A DNA stretch of 64,000 nt from Calothrix sp. PCC 6303 (GTDB taxonomy: Bacteria; Cyanobacteriota; Cyanobacteriia; Cyanobacteriales; Nostocaceae), in assembly GCF_000317435.1 (NCBI RefSeq), contig NC_019751.1, positions 1,674,001 through 1,738,000 on the forward strand. Reading direction: 5' to 3'. The notes under the pieces are model-generated. The model worked only from the letters and a program-made list of their open reading frames with translations. It was not told the DNA's origin and made no database searches. Made by a program: the position numbers and the translations under genes. Of this stretch, positions 45,143 through 56,346 are shown piece after piece (the first letter of the stretch is position 1; each line of letters begins with the position of its first letter).

Positions 45143-47629
45143 ATGAAAAACGTTCTCAGATATCATACTACCACAAGCCAAGCGAGAGTGTTGACCGCCT
45201 TGCTATTAACTGGTGTGTTGTCGGTTGGAAGTGGAATGACACTAATCCAAAGTGCATTAGCATTACCTTTAGATGGAAATTCACAAATTTCTAATCCAGT
45301 TAATTTAAGAGGCAGAACTAGAAGTTTACCTCGACAGGTGACAAATGCGATTTTTAAAGATATATCGCGTCAACAAGGAATTCTACCTAATAATCTAGAT
45401 ATTACTGAATATACCCAAAAAAATTGGCGCAACGGTTGCTTAGAATTACCCAAATCAGGTGAGCTTTGCACACAGGCTTTAATTCCTGGTTGGCGGGTTG
45501 TAGCGACTGATGGTAAGCAGAATTGGGTTTATCATAGTAATAATAACGGGCGTTCTTTACGGTTAGCAAGTAGTACTAACTCCAATAATGGCGGCAAAGT
45601 TCAAAATTTACCCCAGTCTGTCAAAAATGCTGTTTTCAAAGCCGCAACCAAGCATCTTGGCATACTACCAACTAATGTCGATATTATTCAATCAGAATCA
45701 CAAAGTTGGAGTGATGGTTGTTTAGGGCTTGGTGATATTAATGAAATCTGTTCGCAAGCAATTGTCCCTGGTTGGCGTGTAGTTGTTGGTTCCCAGGAAG
45801 AAGCTTTAGTTTATCACGTTAATGGTACAGGTTCGGTGTTGCGCCTTAACGAAGGGGAAAGCCAAATCCGAGGCAAGAATTTGCCGCAGAAAGTTGGTAA
45901 TGCGGTAATTGAGAAAGTGAGTAAAATCTCAGGTTTACCACGACGTGGAATTTCTATTATCAAGCATCAACGCCAAACTTGGAATTCCTATTCCTATTGT
46001 CCTCCCGATGTTGATTGTTTATCTACCAGTAACCAAATTGATGGTTGGGAAGTTACAGTTAGTGATAAGGTAACTAGCTGGACATATTGGAGCGATGATA
46101 CTGGCACTAAGTTACAACTATCTGCCAAAGGTTTACCCCAAAAAGTCAATAGTGCGGTACTGTCCCAAGTTTCTCAAGCATCTGGTTTACCCCAAAAAGA
46201 CCTGAATCTTGTTGGTTACAAGCGTCAAGAATGGAACCTTGGTTGTGAAAATATTCCTGCGGGTGCTTTGTGCAAACCGACTAATATTTCCGGTTGGGAA
46301 GTAACTCTACAACCTTATAATGGTGGTAAATCTTGGATTTATTTGACAGATAGCAATGGTTCACAGTTAAAGTTAGCTCAAGGTGGAATTAGTAATATTC
46401 CAGTTGCAAATGTCAATCTTCCTCAAGACATAACTCAAGTAGTATTAAAAGATGCCTCCCAATGGTCGGGATTAAATGTCAATAGCTTAAAAATTGTCAA
46501 GGCAGAAAAAGCAACCTGGACAAATCCTTGTTTATTAACCTATAGTCCGATTTGTAACCGCAAATATCAACCAACTCCCGGTTGGATTGTCACCGTCGAT
46601 GGTGGACTCAACCCTTGGGTTTATAATGTCAGCAGCGACAAAAAAATCGTTGTGATCGATAAAACTCCAGCGTTGTCAGCTAACGCAGCAAAAGTAATTA
46701 AGCAAGATATAGTTAAACGCCTAAGGGAAAAGACTTCCCTCACCAGTTTGCGCGTAACTGAAATTAAAAGTTTAGATTATTGGGTTGATGATTGTGCAAA
46801 TGGCAGCAATTGTAACCGTCCCCAAGGTTATTTTGATTCCCAAGTCACAGTATCCAACGGTCGGCAAAATTGGATTTACAATTTAGTTAAAGATGGTTCT
46901 CGGTTTGAATATGCAGCAGTGGCAAGTATGCCAAAATCGCTCATTGATGCGGTTTTGACAGATGCTCGACAACGCACCCAAGCTAAAATTACCTTATCTC
47001 GCAAAAATATTATTTCCGCAGAAAAAGTACAGTGGAGTTCCCTGTGTCTTGGTTTAGAGGGAACCTGTGGTCAGAAAATAGTTGATGGTTGGAAAGTGAC
47101 AGTTGCGGCAGGACGCGATCGCTTAATCTATCATACCGATGATAAGTCCACAGCGAAGCTAAATATTGCTGCGAGTAAAATCAACGGAAACGTAGCTACA
47201 GTAGATGGTGTAAAAATTCCCAGCAACCAATTACCAGAAGCTTTAACCGATGGTGTTATCTTCCGACAAATTAGTAGTGGTGGATTCGCTGGTAGAACTT
47301 ATCAAGTAGTACTACTCAAGGATGGACGTTTGATTCAAACACTTGAAGGTGATGCAAATGACTCCGAACGCAGAGTATTCAGTGTTTCCCCTGAGGAAGT
47401 CCAGAAGTTTCAAAAGCTGTTAGCACGTCAGGATAATAAGTTCCAAAACATCACCTATCCTGCACCCAATGGTGCCGCAGATTACATAACTTATACTCTC
47501 ACAAGTGGAAAAGGTACAGTTCAGTACAATGATATTTCCCGCGAGAGTCTCCCACGTAGCATTCAAGTTGTAGTTAAGACATGGAATAGTTTGAACGATA
47601 CCGTCAAACAGCAAGCTACTGGCAATTAA
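45143..47629 (+). CDS. Secreted protein with seven Cys-containing repeats
   Basis: The 828 residues begin with ATG 45143, with a signal peptide near residues 1-42 (a hydrophobic TALLLTGVLSVGSGMTLI, ending SALA). Then come seven imperfect repeats of about 80-90 residues. Each starts with LP..V..AV..., carries W..(G)C...C and a (D/P)GW.V.V segment, and ends with a W.Y...D-like strand. They cover about 45322-47180. The two cysteines per repeat suggest disulfides. A C-terminal module (47215-47610) contains VIFRQISSGGFAGRTYQVVLLKDG. I do not know the function. It resembles exported adhesin-like or inhibitor-like proteins. A TTG further upstream opens the frame but breaks the signal peptide. Confidence 0.75.
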   Translation: MKNVLRYHTTTSQARVLTALLLTGVLSVGSGMTLIQSALALPLDGNSQISNPVNLRGRTRSLPRQVTNAIFKDISRQQGILPNNLDITEYTQKNWRNGCLELPKSGELCTQALIPGWRVVATDGKQNWVYHSNNNGRSLRLASSTNSNNGGKVQNLPQSVKNAVFKAATKHLGILPTNVDIIQSESQSWSDGCLGLGDINEICSQAIVPGWRVVVGSQEEALVYHVNGTGSVLRLNEGESQIRGKNLPQKVGNAVIEKVSKISGLPRRGISIIKHQRQTWNSYSYCPPDVDCLSTSNQIDGWEVTVSDKVTSWTYWSDDTGTKLQLSAKGLPQKVNSAVLSQVSQASGLPQKDLNLVGYKRQEWNLGCENIPAGALCKPTNISGWEVTLQPYNGGKSWIYLTDSNGSQLKLAQGGISNIPVANVNLPQDITQVVLKDASQWSGLNVNSLKIVKAEKATWTNPCLLTYSPICNRKYQPTPGWIVTVDGGLNPWVYNVSSDKKIVVIDKTPALSANAAKVIKQDIVKRLREKTSLTSLRVTEIKSLDYWVDDCANGSNCNRPQGYFDSQVTVSNGRQNWIYNLVKDGSRFEYAAVASMPKSLIDAVLTDARQRTQAKITLSRKNIISAEKVQWSSLCLGLEGTCGQKIVDGWKVTVAAGRDRLIYHTDDKSTAKLNIAASKINGNVATVDGVKIPSNQLPEALTDGVIFRQISSGGFAGRTYQVVLLKDGRLIQTLEGDANDSERRVFSVSPEEVQKFQKLLARQDNKFQNITYPAPNGAADYITYTLTSGKGTVQYNDISRESLPRSIQVVVKTWNSLNDTVKQQATGN

Positions 47630-47709
47630 ATCAGGAAACAGTTATCAAGCCGTATGGTGGGGAATTTAAACCCGGCATAAATACACCCTATTCCTAGTAT
47701 CCCAATGTA

Positions 47710-47731
47710 GAGACGCGATATATCGCGTCTC
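47710..47731. repeat. Perfect palindrome GAGACGCGATA/TATCGCGTCTC
   Basis: This 22-bp exact inverted repeat in the spacer after the repeat protein gene is part of the TAGAGACGCGAT family common in Nostocales. A similar half-site is at about 2131-2146. A related element at 48238-48258 (AGACGTTCCG-G-CGGAACGTCT) lies after the next gene. Confidence 0.8.
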
Positions 47732-47843
47732 TCTTAATTTCATTATTCTTAAAAAGTCCGGTAGTGCGGTATCTGTTGCTTAAGTTAAATCAACCAAAAA
47801 GTTGTAAAATCAGATGGGGTGTTGTAATTAATTAGAGGTAGCC

Positions 47844-48209
47844 GTGGCGCTAAAACGCTTCATCATCGAGATGGGGATGGGTATCGATCAACATGGACAA
47901 GAACCCACCATAGCAGCAGCCCGTGCCGTGCGGAATGCGATCGCAAACAATGCTTTATTAGGAATATGGGAAGTCGCAGGATTAAGTCATCCTGATGAAA
48001 TGATTATTGAAGTCCAGGTTGCAGTCCCATATCCCGAACAAGTCCGCAGCGAGGAAGTCTTAGCAGTATTACCTTTTGGTCGCAAAACCTTAAAACTAGA
48101 ATCGGGGGGAATGGTAGTAGCCGGAAGGGCAATTCCTGAACTCGCAGATAAAAACGATGATATGTTAATGGCTGTGGCAGCAGTCACAGTTTTTGTTGAT
48201 ATTGATTAG
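47844..48209 (+). CDS. Lin0512-family protein
   Basis: The 121 residues match the Lin0512 family, small conserved bacterial and archaeal proteins. Typical blocks are KRFIIEMGMGIDQHGQ, TIAAARAVRNAIANNAL, VQVAVPYPE and VLPFGRKTLKLE. The start is GTG 47844 with AGAGGTAG upstream. The function is not established for the family. It appears monocistronic. Confidence 0.85.
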   Translation: MALKRFIIEMGMGIDQHGQEPTIAAARAVRNAIANNALLGIWEVAGLSHPDEMIIEVQVAVPYPEQVRSEEVLAVLPFGRKTLKLESGGMVVAGRAIPELADKNDDMLMAVAAVTVFVDID

Positions 48210-48237
48210 TGTAAGTAGAACAGCGCGACACACGTAG

Positions 48238-48258
48238 AGACGTTCCGGCGGAACGTCT
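48238..48258. repeat. Inverted repeat AGACGTTCCG-G-CGGAACGTCT
   Basis: A 10-bp perfect stem has a 1-nt centre. It is a relative of the GAGACG palindrome upstream and lies in the gap between the Lin0512 and helicase genes. Confidence 0.7.
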
Positions 48259-48357
48259 AGACAAGGTTTTGATATTTATTCGTGATTCAAATACATTAAA
48301 ATTGCTGTAAATCAAAATCAAGTATAATCCCATACTTTCCTCGATGCCTAATCAAGT

Positions 48358-50529
48358 ATGACCTTTTCTCGACTAGCAAATTTTATCCAAGAGTATATCT
48401 ATAGTCATAATTGGCAGGAATTAAGACCAATTCAATTAGCTGCATGTGAAGTTATTTTTGACACAGATGCCCACTTGTTAATTGCTGCTGCAACCGCTGA
48501 AGGTAAAACTGAAGCGGCTTTTTTACCGGTGATTACAGTACTACAGGAACAGCAACCCCAAAGTATTGGTGTTATTTATATTGGTCCAATTAAAGCATTA
48601 ATTAATGATCAATTTGAACGTTTAAATGGTCTTTTAAAGGAAGCAGATATTCCAGTTTTTCCTTGGCACGGTGATATTTCCCAAAGTTCCAAAAATAAAG
48701 CATTAAAAAGTCCCAGAGGAATCTTACAAATTACCCCAGAATCTTTAGAAAGTTTTTTAATTAATAAAAATCATGATCTAGTTAGACTATTCGGTGATTT
48801 GCGATTTGTCATCATCGACGAAATTCATACCTTTTTAGGTACAGAAAGAGGATGTCAACTGCTTTGTCAGTTGGCTAGATTAGCAAATATTACCGGGAAG
48901 CAACACCGTCGAATTGGTTTATCAGCAACTCTCGGAGATTATTCCCTAGCAGAAGCTTGGCTATCTTCAGATACTAACAAGCGAGTGATTACACCTCTGG
49001 TAGAAACAAAAAAACGCCAGATCAAGCTATCTATAGAACATTTTTATGACTATGAAACCGAAGATAGCTTAGTCTCTGATTCTCCCTATTATCGTCATGT
49101 ATTTAATCTTAGTAAAGCTAGAAAATGCCTAATATTTGCCAATAATAAATCAAAAACTGAATCGGTAATTTCATCATTGCGTCAAATTGCGACAGATGAA
49201 CAGGAACCAGATATTTATCATGTTCACCACGGAAGTATCTCCCCTAGCTTACGTCAAACAGCTGAAAGTGCTATGCGTGAGAAAAATAAACCAGCCGTAA
49301 CAGCAGCAACTCTCACATTAGAATTGGGAGTTGATATTGGTAATTTAGAACGAGTTATCCAACTAGAATCACCAATGTCAGTAGCCAGTTTTCTCCAGCG
49401 ATTAGGCAGAACAGGAAGACGCGGAGAAGCTGCGGATATGAGATTTGTTTGTGCAGAAAATGTTTTTTCTTCAGAAACACCGCTTCCAGAACAAATACCT
49501 TGGCAACTACTACAAAGTATTGCAATTATTCAACTATATATGGAAGAGCGCTGGGTTGAACCATTTAAACCAGTTAAATATCCGTTGAGCTTATTGTATC
49601 ACCAAACTATGAGCATAATTGCAGCGACAGGGGAAATTTCTCCAGCATTATTAGCAAAACAGATATTAACTTTATCGACGTTTTCATCTATTTCTCAAGA
49701 TGATTTTAAACTATTTTTAAACTACTTGATTGACATTAACCATATTCAAAAAACTGATAAAAGTAAATTAATTTTAGGTTTAGCCGGTGAAAAAATTGTC
49801 AATCGCTTCCAATTTTATGCTGTTTTTCCAGAGAATTTAGAGTTTGCTGTCAAACACGCCGGAAAAGACATTGGAAGTATCGCTATGATGCCAAGTGTTG
49901 GCAGTCAGTTTGGTTTAGCTGGGAGAACATGGCGAGTTTTAGAAGTTGATTTTCGCAAAAAAGCTGTTTCTGTAGAAGCAGTAGAAGGACAAGCGGGAAT
50001 TTCTTGGCGTGGTGGAAGTGGAGTGATTCACAGTCAGGTTTTACAAAAAATGAGACAGATTTTAGGTGAGGAAACTGAATATGTATATTTGAGTAAAAAA
50101 GCTTCGCAGCGTTTGCAAGAAGTACGTAATTTAGCACAGGAAAAAGGGTTTGTTCAAAAGAATATTTTTGATTTAGGAAAAGGTAAATGTTGTATTTTTC
50201 CTTGGATGGGTACGGTAGCATATCGAACATTAGAGCGATTAATCAATAGCTTTTGCCGTGACACATTACAAATTAAAAGTATTGGTGGAACAAACCCATA
50301 CTATTTGTTGCTAAAATTGCCCCAAGATAAAATTGATGATGTTTATTCTGAGATAACTGCCTTGTGCAATCAGCGAATAATTCCCGAACATTTAGTAAGT
50401 GAAACTGAAGCCCCAGAGATTAACAAATATGACGAGTTTGTTCCTTTTCCATTACTAAGAAAAGCATTTATCTATGATTATTTAGATTTAGAAGAATTAA
50501 AACAGATGATCGGGGAATGGAAAAGTTAA
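48358..50529 (+). CDS. Lhr-like DEAD/DEAH-box helicase
   Basis: The 723 residues are an SF2 helicase of the Lhr-like or defence-associated group. Motif I is AATAEGKTE (residues about 45-55), then GPIKALINDQ, motif II DEIH, motif III SATLGD and motif VI QRLGRTGRRGE. The C-terminal half (about 400-723) is long and helical with a winged-helix-like start. It has no catalytic partner in the same gene. A DUF4291 gene follows 154 bp downstream on the same strand. The role of such helicases varies (RNA or DNA repair, defence islands) and is not settled here. Confidence 0.87.
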   Translation: MTFSRLANFIQEYIYSHNWQELRPIQLAACEVIFDTDAHLLIAAATAEGKTEAAFLPVITVLQEQQPQSIGVIYIGPIKALINDQFERLNGLLKEADIPVFPWHGDISQSSKNKALKSPRGILQITPESLESFLINKNHDLVRLFGDLRFVIIDEIHTFLGTERGCQLLCQLARLANITGKQHRRIGLSATLGDYSLAEAWLSSDTNKRVITPLVETKKRQIKLSIEHFYDYETEDSLVSDSPYYRHVFNLSKARKCLIFANNKSKTESVISSLRQIATDEQEPDIYHVHHGSISPSLRQTAESAMREKNKPAVTAATLTLELGVDIGNLERVIQLESPMSVASFLQRLGRTGRRGEAADMRFVCAENVFSSETPLPEQIPWQLLQSIAIIQLYMEERWVEPFKPVKYPLSLLYHQTMSIIAATGEISPALLAKQILTLSTFSSISQDDFKLFLNYLIDINHIQKTDKSKLILGLAGEKIVNRFQFYAVFPENLEFAVKHAGKDIGSIAMMPSVGSQFGLAGRTWRVLEVDFRKKAVSVEAVEGQAGISWRGGSGVIHSQVLQKMRQILGEETEYVYLSKKASQRLQEVRNLAQEKGFVQKNIFDLGKGKCCIFPWMGTVAYRTLERLINSFCRDTLQIKSIGGTNPYYLLLKLPQDKIDDVYSEITALCNQRIIPEHLVSETEAPEINKYDEFVPFPLLRKAFIYDYLDLEELKQMIGEWKS

Positions 50530-50683
50530 TGAAAAGTAGTGTGGCTATATTCTTCAAATTCAATCCCTCATCGCTCAAATTCTCTTGTTATACTACAAAC
50601 GGGTAAAACCTGAAGTTATGTCATGCTGTAGCTCTATTTTGAAAACATCCCATACCCATACTTTAAAAAACGATTTGTAAGTA

Positions 50684-51373
50684 ATGCAATTAAAAACTGA
50701 GCTATATCTGAATCAAAAAAAGCGTTGGCAACCGAGAGGCAAAGTAATTCTGGCTCAGTATGATGTAGATTCAATCGTTGTTTACCAAGCTTATCGTCCC
50801 TCGATTGGACACTTTGCAGCACAGCATGGTTATTTTGGTGGAGACTTTAAATTGTCGCGGATGACTTGGATTAAGCCGAATTTTCTTTGGATGATGTACC
50901 GTTCTGGGTGGGGGACAAAAAAAGATCAGGAAGTGACGTTAGCAATTCGTATTCAGCGTTCTGCATTTGATACGATCCTAGCTCAAGCAGTTCACTCAAA
51001 GTATATTCCTGAGATTTATCAGAATCAGCAAGCATGGAGCCAAGCAGTCAAAAGGTCTGATGTGCGTCTACAATGGGATCCAGACCACACTCCAACAGGT
51101 GAAAAAGTTGAGCGTCGGGCAATTCAGTTGGGTTTGCAGGGTGAAACTGGTATCAAGTATTCGCAAGAATGGATTATGAACATCGAAGATATTTCAGAAT
51201 TTGTAGCAGAACAACGGCAGCACCTTATTTCACAGAATTACGATGCACTTCTGACACCAAGGGAGTACCCTTATGAAGTCAATAATTTAGAGATAGCAAG
51301 AAGATTGCAGCTATCAGTCTGTATTCCTCAAGCGGAACAAGAGGATCTAAATCATGAACACAGCCAAAATTAG
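50684..51373 (+). CDS. DUF4291-family protein
   Basis: The 229 residues match DUF4291: blocks ILAQYDVDSIVVYQAYRPSIG, KLSRMTWIKPNFLWMMYRSGWG, RLQWDPDHTPTGEKVERRAIQLGL and IVNIEDISEF-like (MNIEDISEFV). The YxAYRPSIG and MTWIKPNFLWMMYRSGW motifs are hallmarks. There is no established activity. An enzymatic fold related to nucleotide-processing is possible but I cannot demonstrate it. It follows the Lhr-like helicase by 154 bp, and shared transcription is possible. Confidence 0.88.
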   Translation: MQLKTELYLNQKKRWQPRGKVILAQYDVDSIVVYQAYRPSIGHFAAQHGYFGGDFKLSRMTWIKPNFLWMMYRSGWGTKKDQEVTLAIRIQRSAFDTILAQAVHSKYIPEIYQNQQAWSQAVKRSDVRLQWDPDHTPTGEKVERRAIQLGLQGETGIKYSQEWIMNIEDISEFVAEQRQHLISQNYDALLTPREYPYEVNNLEIARRLQLSVCIPQAEQEDLNHEHSQN

Positions 51374-51436
51374 CACTGGTGGCACCCATCAAATTGTGAT
51401 ATTAACTGAAAACTTTCTAGATTTATTCAGCTTGCT

Positions 51437-53986
51437 TTAACTATCAACTAATTTACGCTGAATTACATCTAGTAACTCATTCGCAGTACAGGGTTTAGAC
51501 AAAAAGGCTTTTACACCTAATTCCTTCGCTTGATTAACGTTGTGGTTGGATAGCAAACCACTGATGGCGATAATTTTCACATCCGGATTAATTTGCTTGA
51601 GAGTGTGAATAGCATTCACGGAGTGACTTCCTGGGAGTATTGCACCTTCCACCGAATGCATCATCATATCGAGTAAAATTAAATCTATATCCTGTTGGTT
51701 TTGAGCATAAACTGTCATCGCTTCTACTCCATCGCTAGCTGTTAAAACCCGATAATTAAAGGCTTCTAAAGTCGATTGTGTAACTTTACGTATAGCTAAT
51801 TCATCATCCACTACCAAAATTAACTCCCCATTCCCCGGAGAAATTGCCACTTCTGGAGTTGGGCTAGAAACATCACCATAGTCACAAGCAGGTAAATAAA
51901 CCTGAATCTGAGTTCCTTTCCCCACTTGACTATGAACATTGACAAAACCACCATGACTTTTAATAATTCCTATGGTGGTAGAAAGTCCTAAACCTGTACC
52001 TTTACCGATATCCTTGGTGGTGAAAAATGGCTCAAAAATCCGTTCTTGGATTGATTGGGGTATACCAATACCTGTATCTTCGACGACTATTTTTAGATAA
52101 GTACCCTGACAAGCGTTAAGATTTAACTTTGCATACTCTTGATCCACTAGAAAATTTTCGGCAGAAATCCGGAGATATCCACCATTTTCCATTGCATCCC
52201 TGGCATTCACCACTAAATTCATCAGTACCTGGTGCAATTGGGTTGTATCACCGCAGACATAATTCAATGTGGGGGCAATCTTCACTTGGCAAACAATTGA
52301 TTTGGGGAAAGCTTCGGTGACAATTTGCTCAATTTCGGCAATTAGTTGTTTCACGTCAACAACTATTCGCTTACTTTCCATCCCTCTGGCAAAGGATAAC
52401 ACCTGTTTAACTAAATCAGCACCTCGTTTGACGTTATTTTCCAAGGTTTTGAGGAGTTTTTGCTGTTCTTTTTCCCCCAATTTCATTTGTAGTAACTGTA
52501 TCGACATGAGAATTGGAGATAGAACATTATTTAAATCGTGGGCAATACCTCCTGCCAGTGTACCAATACTTTCTAGCCGTTGCGATCGCATCAGCTGAGT
52601 TTCCAGTTGTTTTTTCTCAGTTATATCGGTATTTACTGTCAAAATAGACTTGGGATTGCCTTTTTCATCACGTAACAAAGTCCAGCGACTTTCTACTATA
52701 ATTTGGGTGTCATCACTGCAAACCTGCTGTAACTCTCCTTTCCAATCACCATATTGAATCACATGGGCAAGGGTTTTTTCTAGTTGCGATGAACCTGGCT
52801 GGTATAATAAGTATGAAGCATCTTTTTCTAAAACTTCTTCACCACTCCACCCATACAGACGTTCTGCACCCTTATTCCAATAGAGAATTTTACCTCGAAT
52901 ATCTTGAACTAAAATTCCATCAACTGCCACATCCAATAATGCTGCTTGTTCCCGAATCTTTTGTTCTGATAGCTTGCGGGTGGTGATATCCCGTGTCACA
53001 GCTAAATGTAAAAAAGTCCCATCCGACTCATTTACCAAAGGAACCGCAGAGGTTTCCATCCATCTTCTAGTTCCTCGATACCCCACAACCTCATACTCTA
53101 AAGTTCCTCGATACCCTCGACAAATGCTGTCATGAAAAGACAAAAACGCGCTGTGATAGTCCTGTACAATTAATGCGATCGCGCTTTTACCTACAACCTG
53201 TTCTACCGTATCTACCTCCAGCATCATCAACCCAGAAGCATTAATTTCTAACAAAGTCCCATCTTGGGCAATTAACTGAATACACTCAGGTTCAGCATCA
53301 ATTATTGCCCGTAATCTATTCTCACTATGGGATAACCGTTGTTGTGTCAACTTAATCCGAGTCAAATAATTTCTCAACACATAATACAACACCGAAATTA
53401 ACCCCAAATCCCCACATGTGGCAATACTTGAAGTTGTCATTGCAGTCTGAAAACTAGTTTTTGACTGCCGTATTTTTTGTTCCAGTAGCTTTTGTTCTTT
53501 AGCTTCAAATTTTTGGACTAATTTTTGAATATCATCAGTTACTAATCTTTGAGGTTCTGATAAAAACAAATTCGCAGCATCTCGTAAATTTTGCTTTTTC
53601 CTAGATTCTACCTCTTGCTGAAATAATTTAAAACTCTGATAAATTTGACTACTAAGTAGCTTAATATACTTTTGTTCTTTTGGATGGTTATCTGTAATAT
53701 TCTGCAATTCGTGGAGATTATTCTCAGTCTGTTTCAAACCTTTGAGATAGGCATCCAAATAAACTTGACCTGTGGTAATTAAGTAACCTCTTTGTGCAGT
53801 TTCAGTATTATTAAATGCTGATAAAGTTCGCTCCAACTGCGTCATCACTTGCAATGAACGAATTACCCAATGCTGATTATGCATTAGTGTAATTGTATTT
53901 CCGTAGGAAATCATCCCATTCATCACAATCACAATCAATATCAACCAAAAAATCACCGTCAGCTTTTTTGTAAAAGACAGTCTCAT
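51437..53986 (-). CDS. Hybrid sensor histidine kinase (CHASE3-PAS-PAS-HisKA-HATPase-REC)
   Basis: The 849 residues show two membrane segments (about 8-29 and 185-207) around a CHASE3 sensor region. PAS1 (about 218-335) and PAS2 (about 340-455) follow. Then come the HisKA domain with H483 in [11 protein letters not shown], the ATPase (N-box [25 protein letters not shown]), and a receiver domain with phosphoacceptor D773 in LLDMMM. The segment after D773 ([19 protein letters not shown]) carries extra residues relative to the usual PVMDG stretch. It responds to an unknown extracellular or periplasmic signal. No output regulator gene is adjacent. Confidence 0.92.
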   Translation of the reverse strand: MRLSFTKKLTVIFWLILIVIVMNGMISYGNTITLMHNQHWVIRSLQVMTQLERTLSAFNNTETAQRGYLITTGQVYLDAYLKGLKQTENNLHELQNITDNHPKEQKYIKLLSSQIYQSFKLFQQEVESRKKQNLRDAANLFLSEPQRLVTDDIQKLVQKFEAKEQKLLEQKIRQSKTSFQTAMTTSSIATCGDLGLISVLYYVLRNYLTRIKLTQQRLSHSENRLRAIIDAEPECIQLIAQDGTLLEINASGLMMLEVDTVEQVVGKSAIALIVQDYHSAFLSFHDSICRGYRGTLEYEVVGYRGTRRWMETSAVPLVNESDGTFLHLAVTRDITTRKLSEQKIREQAALLDVAVDGILVQDIRGKILYWNKGAERLYGWSGEEVLEKDASYLLYQPGSSQLEKTLAHVIQYGDWKGELQQVCSDDTQIIVESRWTLLRDEKGNPKSILTVNTDITEKKQLETQLMRSQRLESIGTLAGGIAHDLNNVLSPILMSIQLLQMKLGEKEQQKLLKTLENNVKRGADLVKQVLSFARGMESKRIVVDVKQLIAEIEQIVTEAFPKSIVCQVKIAPTLNYVCGDTTQLHQVLMNLVVNARDAMENGGYLRISAENFLVDQEYAKLNLNACQGTYLKIVVEDTGIGIPQSIQERIFEPFFTTKDIGKGTGLGLSTTIGIIKSHGGFVNVHSQVGKGTQIQVYLPACDYGDVSSPTPEVAISPGNGELILVVDDELAIRKVTQSTLEAFNYRVLTASDGVEAMTVYAQNQQDIDLILLDMMMHSVEGAILPGSHSVNAIHTLKQINPDVKIIAISGLLSNHNVNQAKELGVKAFLSKPCTANELLDVIQRKLVDS

Positions 53987-54122
53987 AATCTTCCTTGGGA
54001 TTTTCGCATGAGATGCTAGTTGCTACCCCAATAAATAGAAGTTCTTCATTGAGAATATTAAATCCGCCAAAATATTTTGATTTGATTTGGCTAAAAAATG
54101 CAGGGAAGTCAACAATAACCAC

Positions 54123-55797
<1,675 letters not shown>

Positions 55798-55861
55798 GTG
55801 TAGAATGGGAGTTTTGCCCATGATTGGGATTTCGTATTTTTAATTTTTGAAGCGTGGAAGT

Positions 55862-56161
55862 ATGGCAATCACAGTTGAATGTAAGCAGCGTCCCGATGGC
55901 AGCAAGCCCAATGCTTTGCGTCGTTCTGGTTTAATCCCTGCAAATTTGTACGGTCACAATGGTAGTGAGTCAATTTCCTTGGTTGTTGATGCCAAGGTTG
56001 TTGAGCGTTTACTTAAACAAGCTCGTGTTAACAGCACCTCAGTCATAGTAAATATTCCTGAGTTGAATTGGAGTGGTGGAACCGTGCTTCGGGAAGTTCA
56101 AAGACACCCTGCAAAAGGTTTTACATACCACCTGAGCTTTTTCGCAAATGCGAAAGGTTAA
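55862..56161 (+). CDS. rplY: 50S ribosomal protein L25 (short form)
   Basis: The 99 residues from ATG 55862 match the L25/Ctc family. The 5S-rRNA-binding domain [31 protein letters not shown] is visible. It lacks the long C-terminal CTC domain. A frame extending to TTG 55847 is less likely. A strong terminator at 56273 follows. Confidence 0.93.
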   Translation: MAITVECKQRPDGSKPNALRRSGLIPANLYGHNGSESISLVVDAKVVERLLKQARVNSTSVIVNIPELNWSGGTVLREVQRHPAKGFTYHLSFFANAKG

Positions 56162-56272
56162 CTTAACTAGTAGTTCTACATCCCCTCAGATCCCCGACTT
56201 CTTGAAGAAGTAGGCAATCTGAATCCCTAAAATCTTAATATTTGAAGATAAAGATTTGAAGAAGCATCTAAG

Positions 56273-56299
56273 TACCAGAGTTATTACTCTGGTATTTTT
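56273..56299 (+). terminator. Rho-independent terminator after rplY
   Basis: TACCAGAG-TTATTA-CTCTGGTA is followed by TTTTT. It probably ends the purA-rplY transcript. Confidence 0.87.
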
Positions 56300-56346
56300 G
56301 TTATGCTGCCTTGGACTAAATGTCACACAGAAAGTAGATTCTTATC

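Noticed and set aside
53877-54122. 81-codon minus-strand frame overlapping the histidine kinase start by 110 bp
   Set aside because: The overlap is too long and the overlapped part encodes the conserved membrane start of the kinase. No ribosome-binding site or family match was seen for the small frame.
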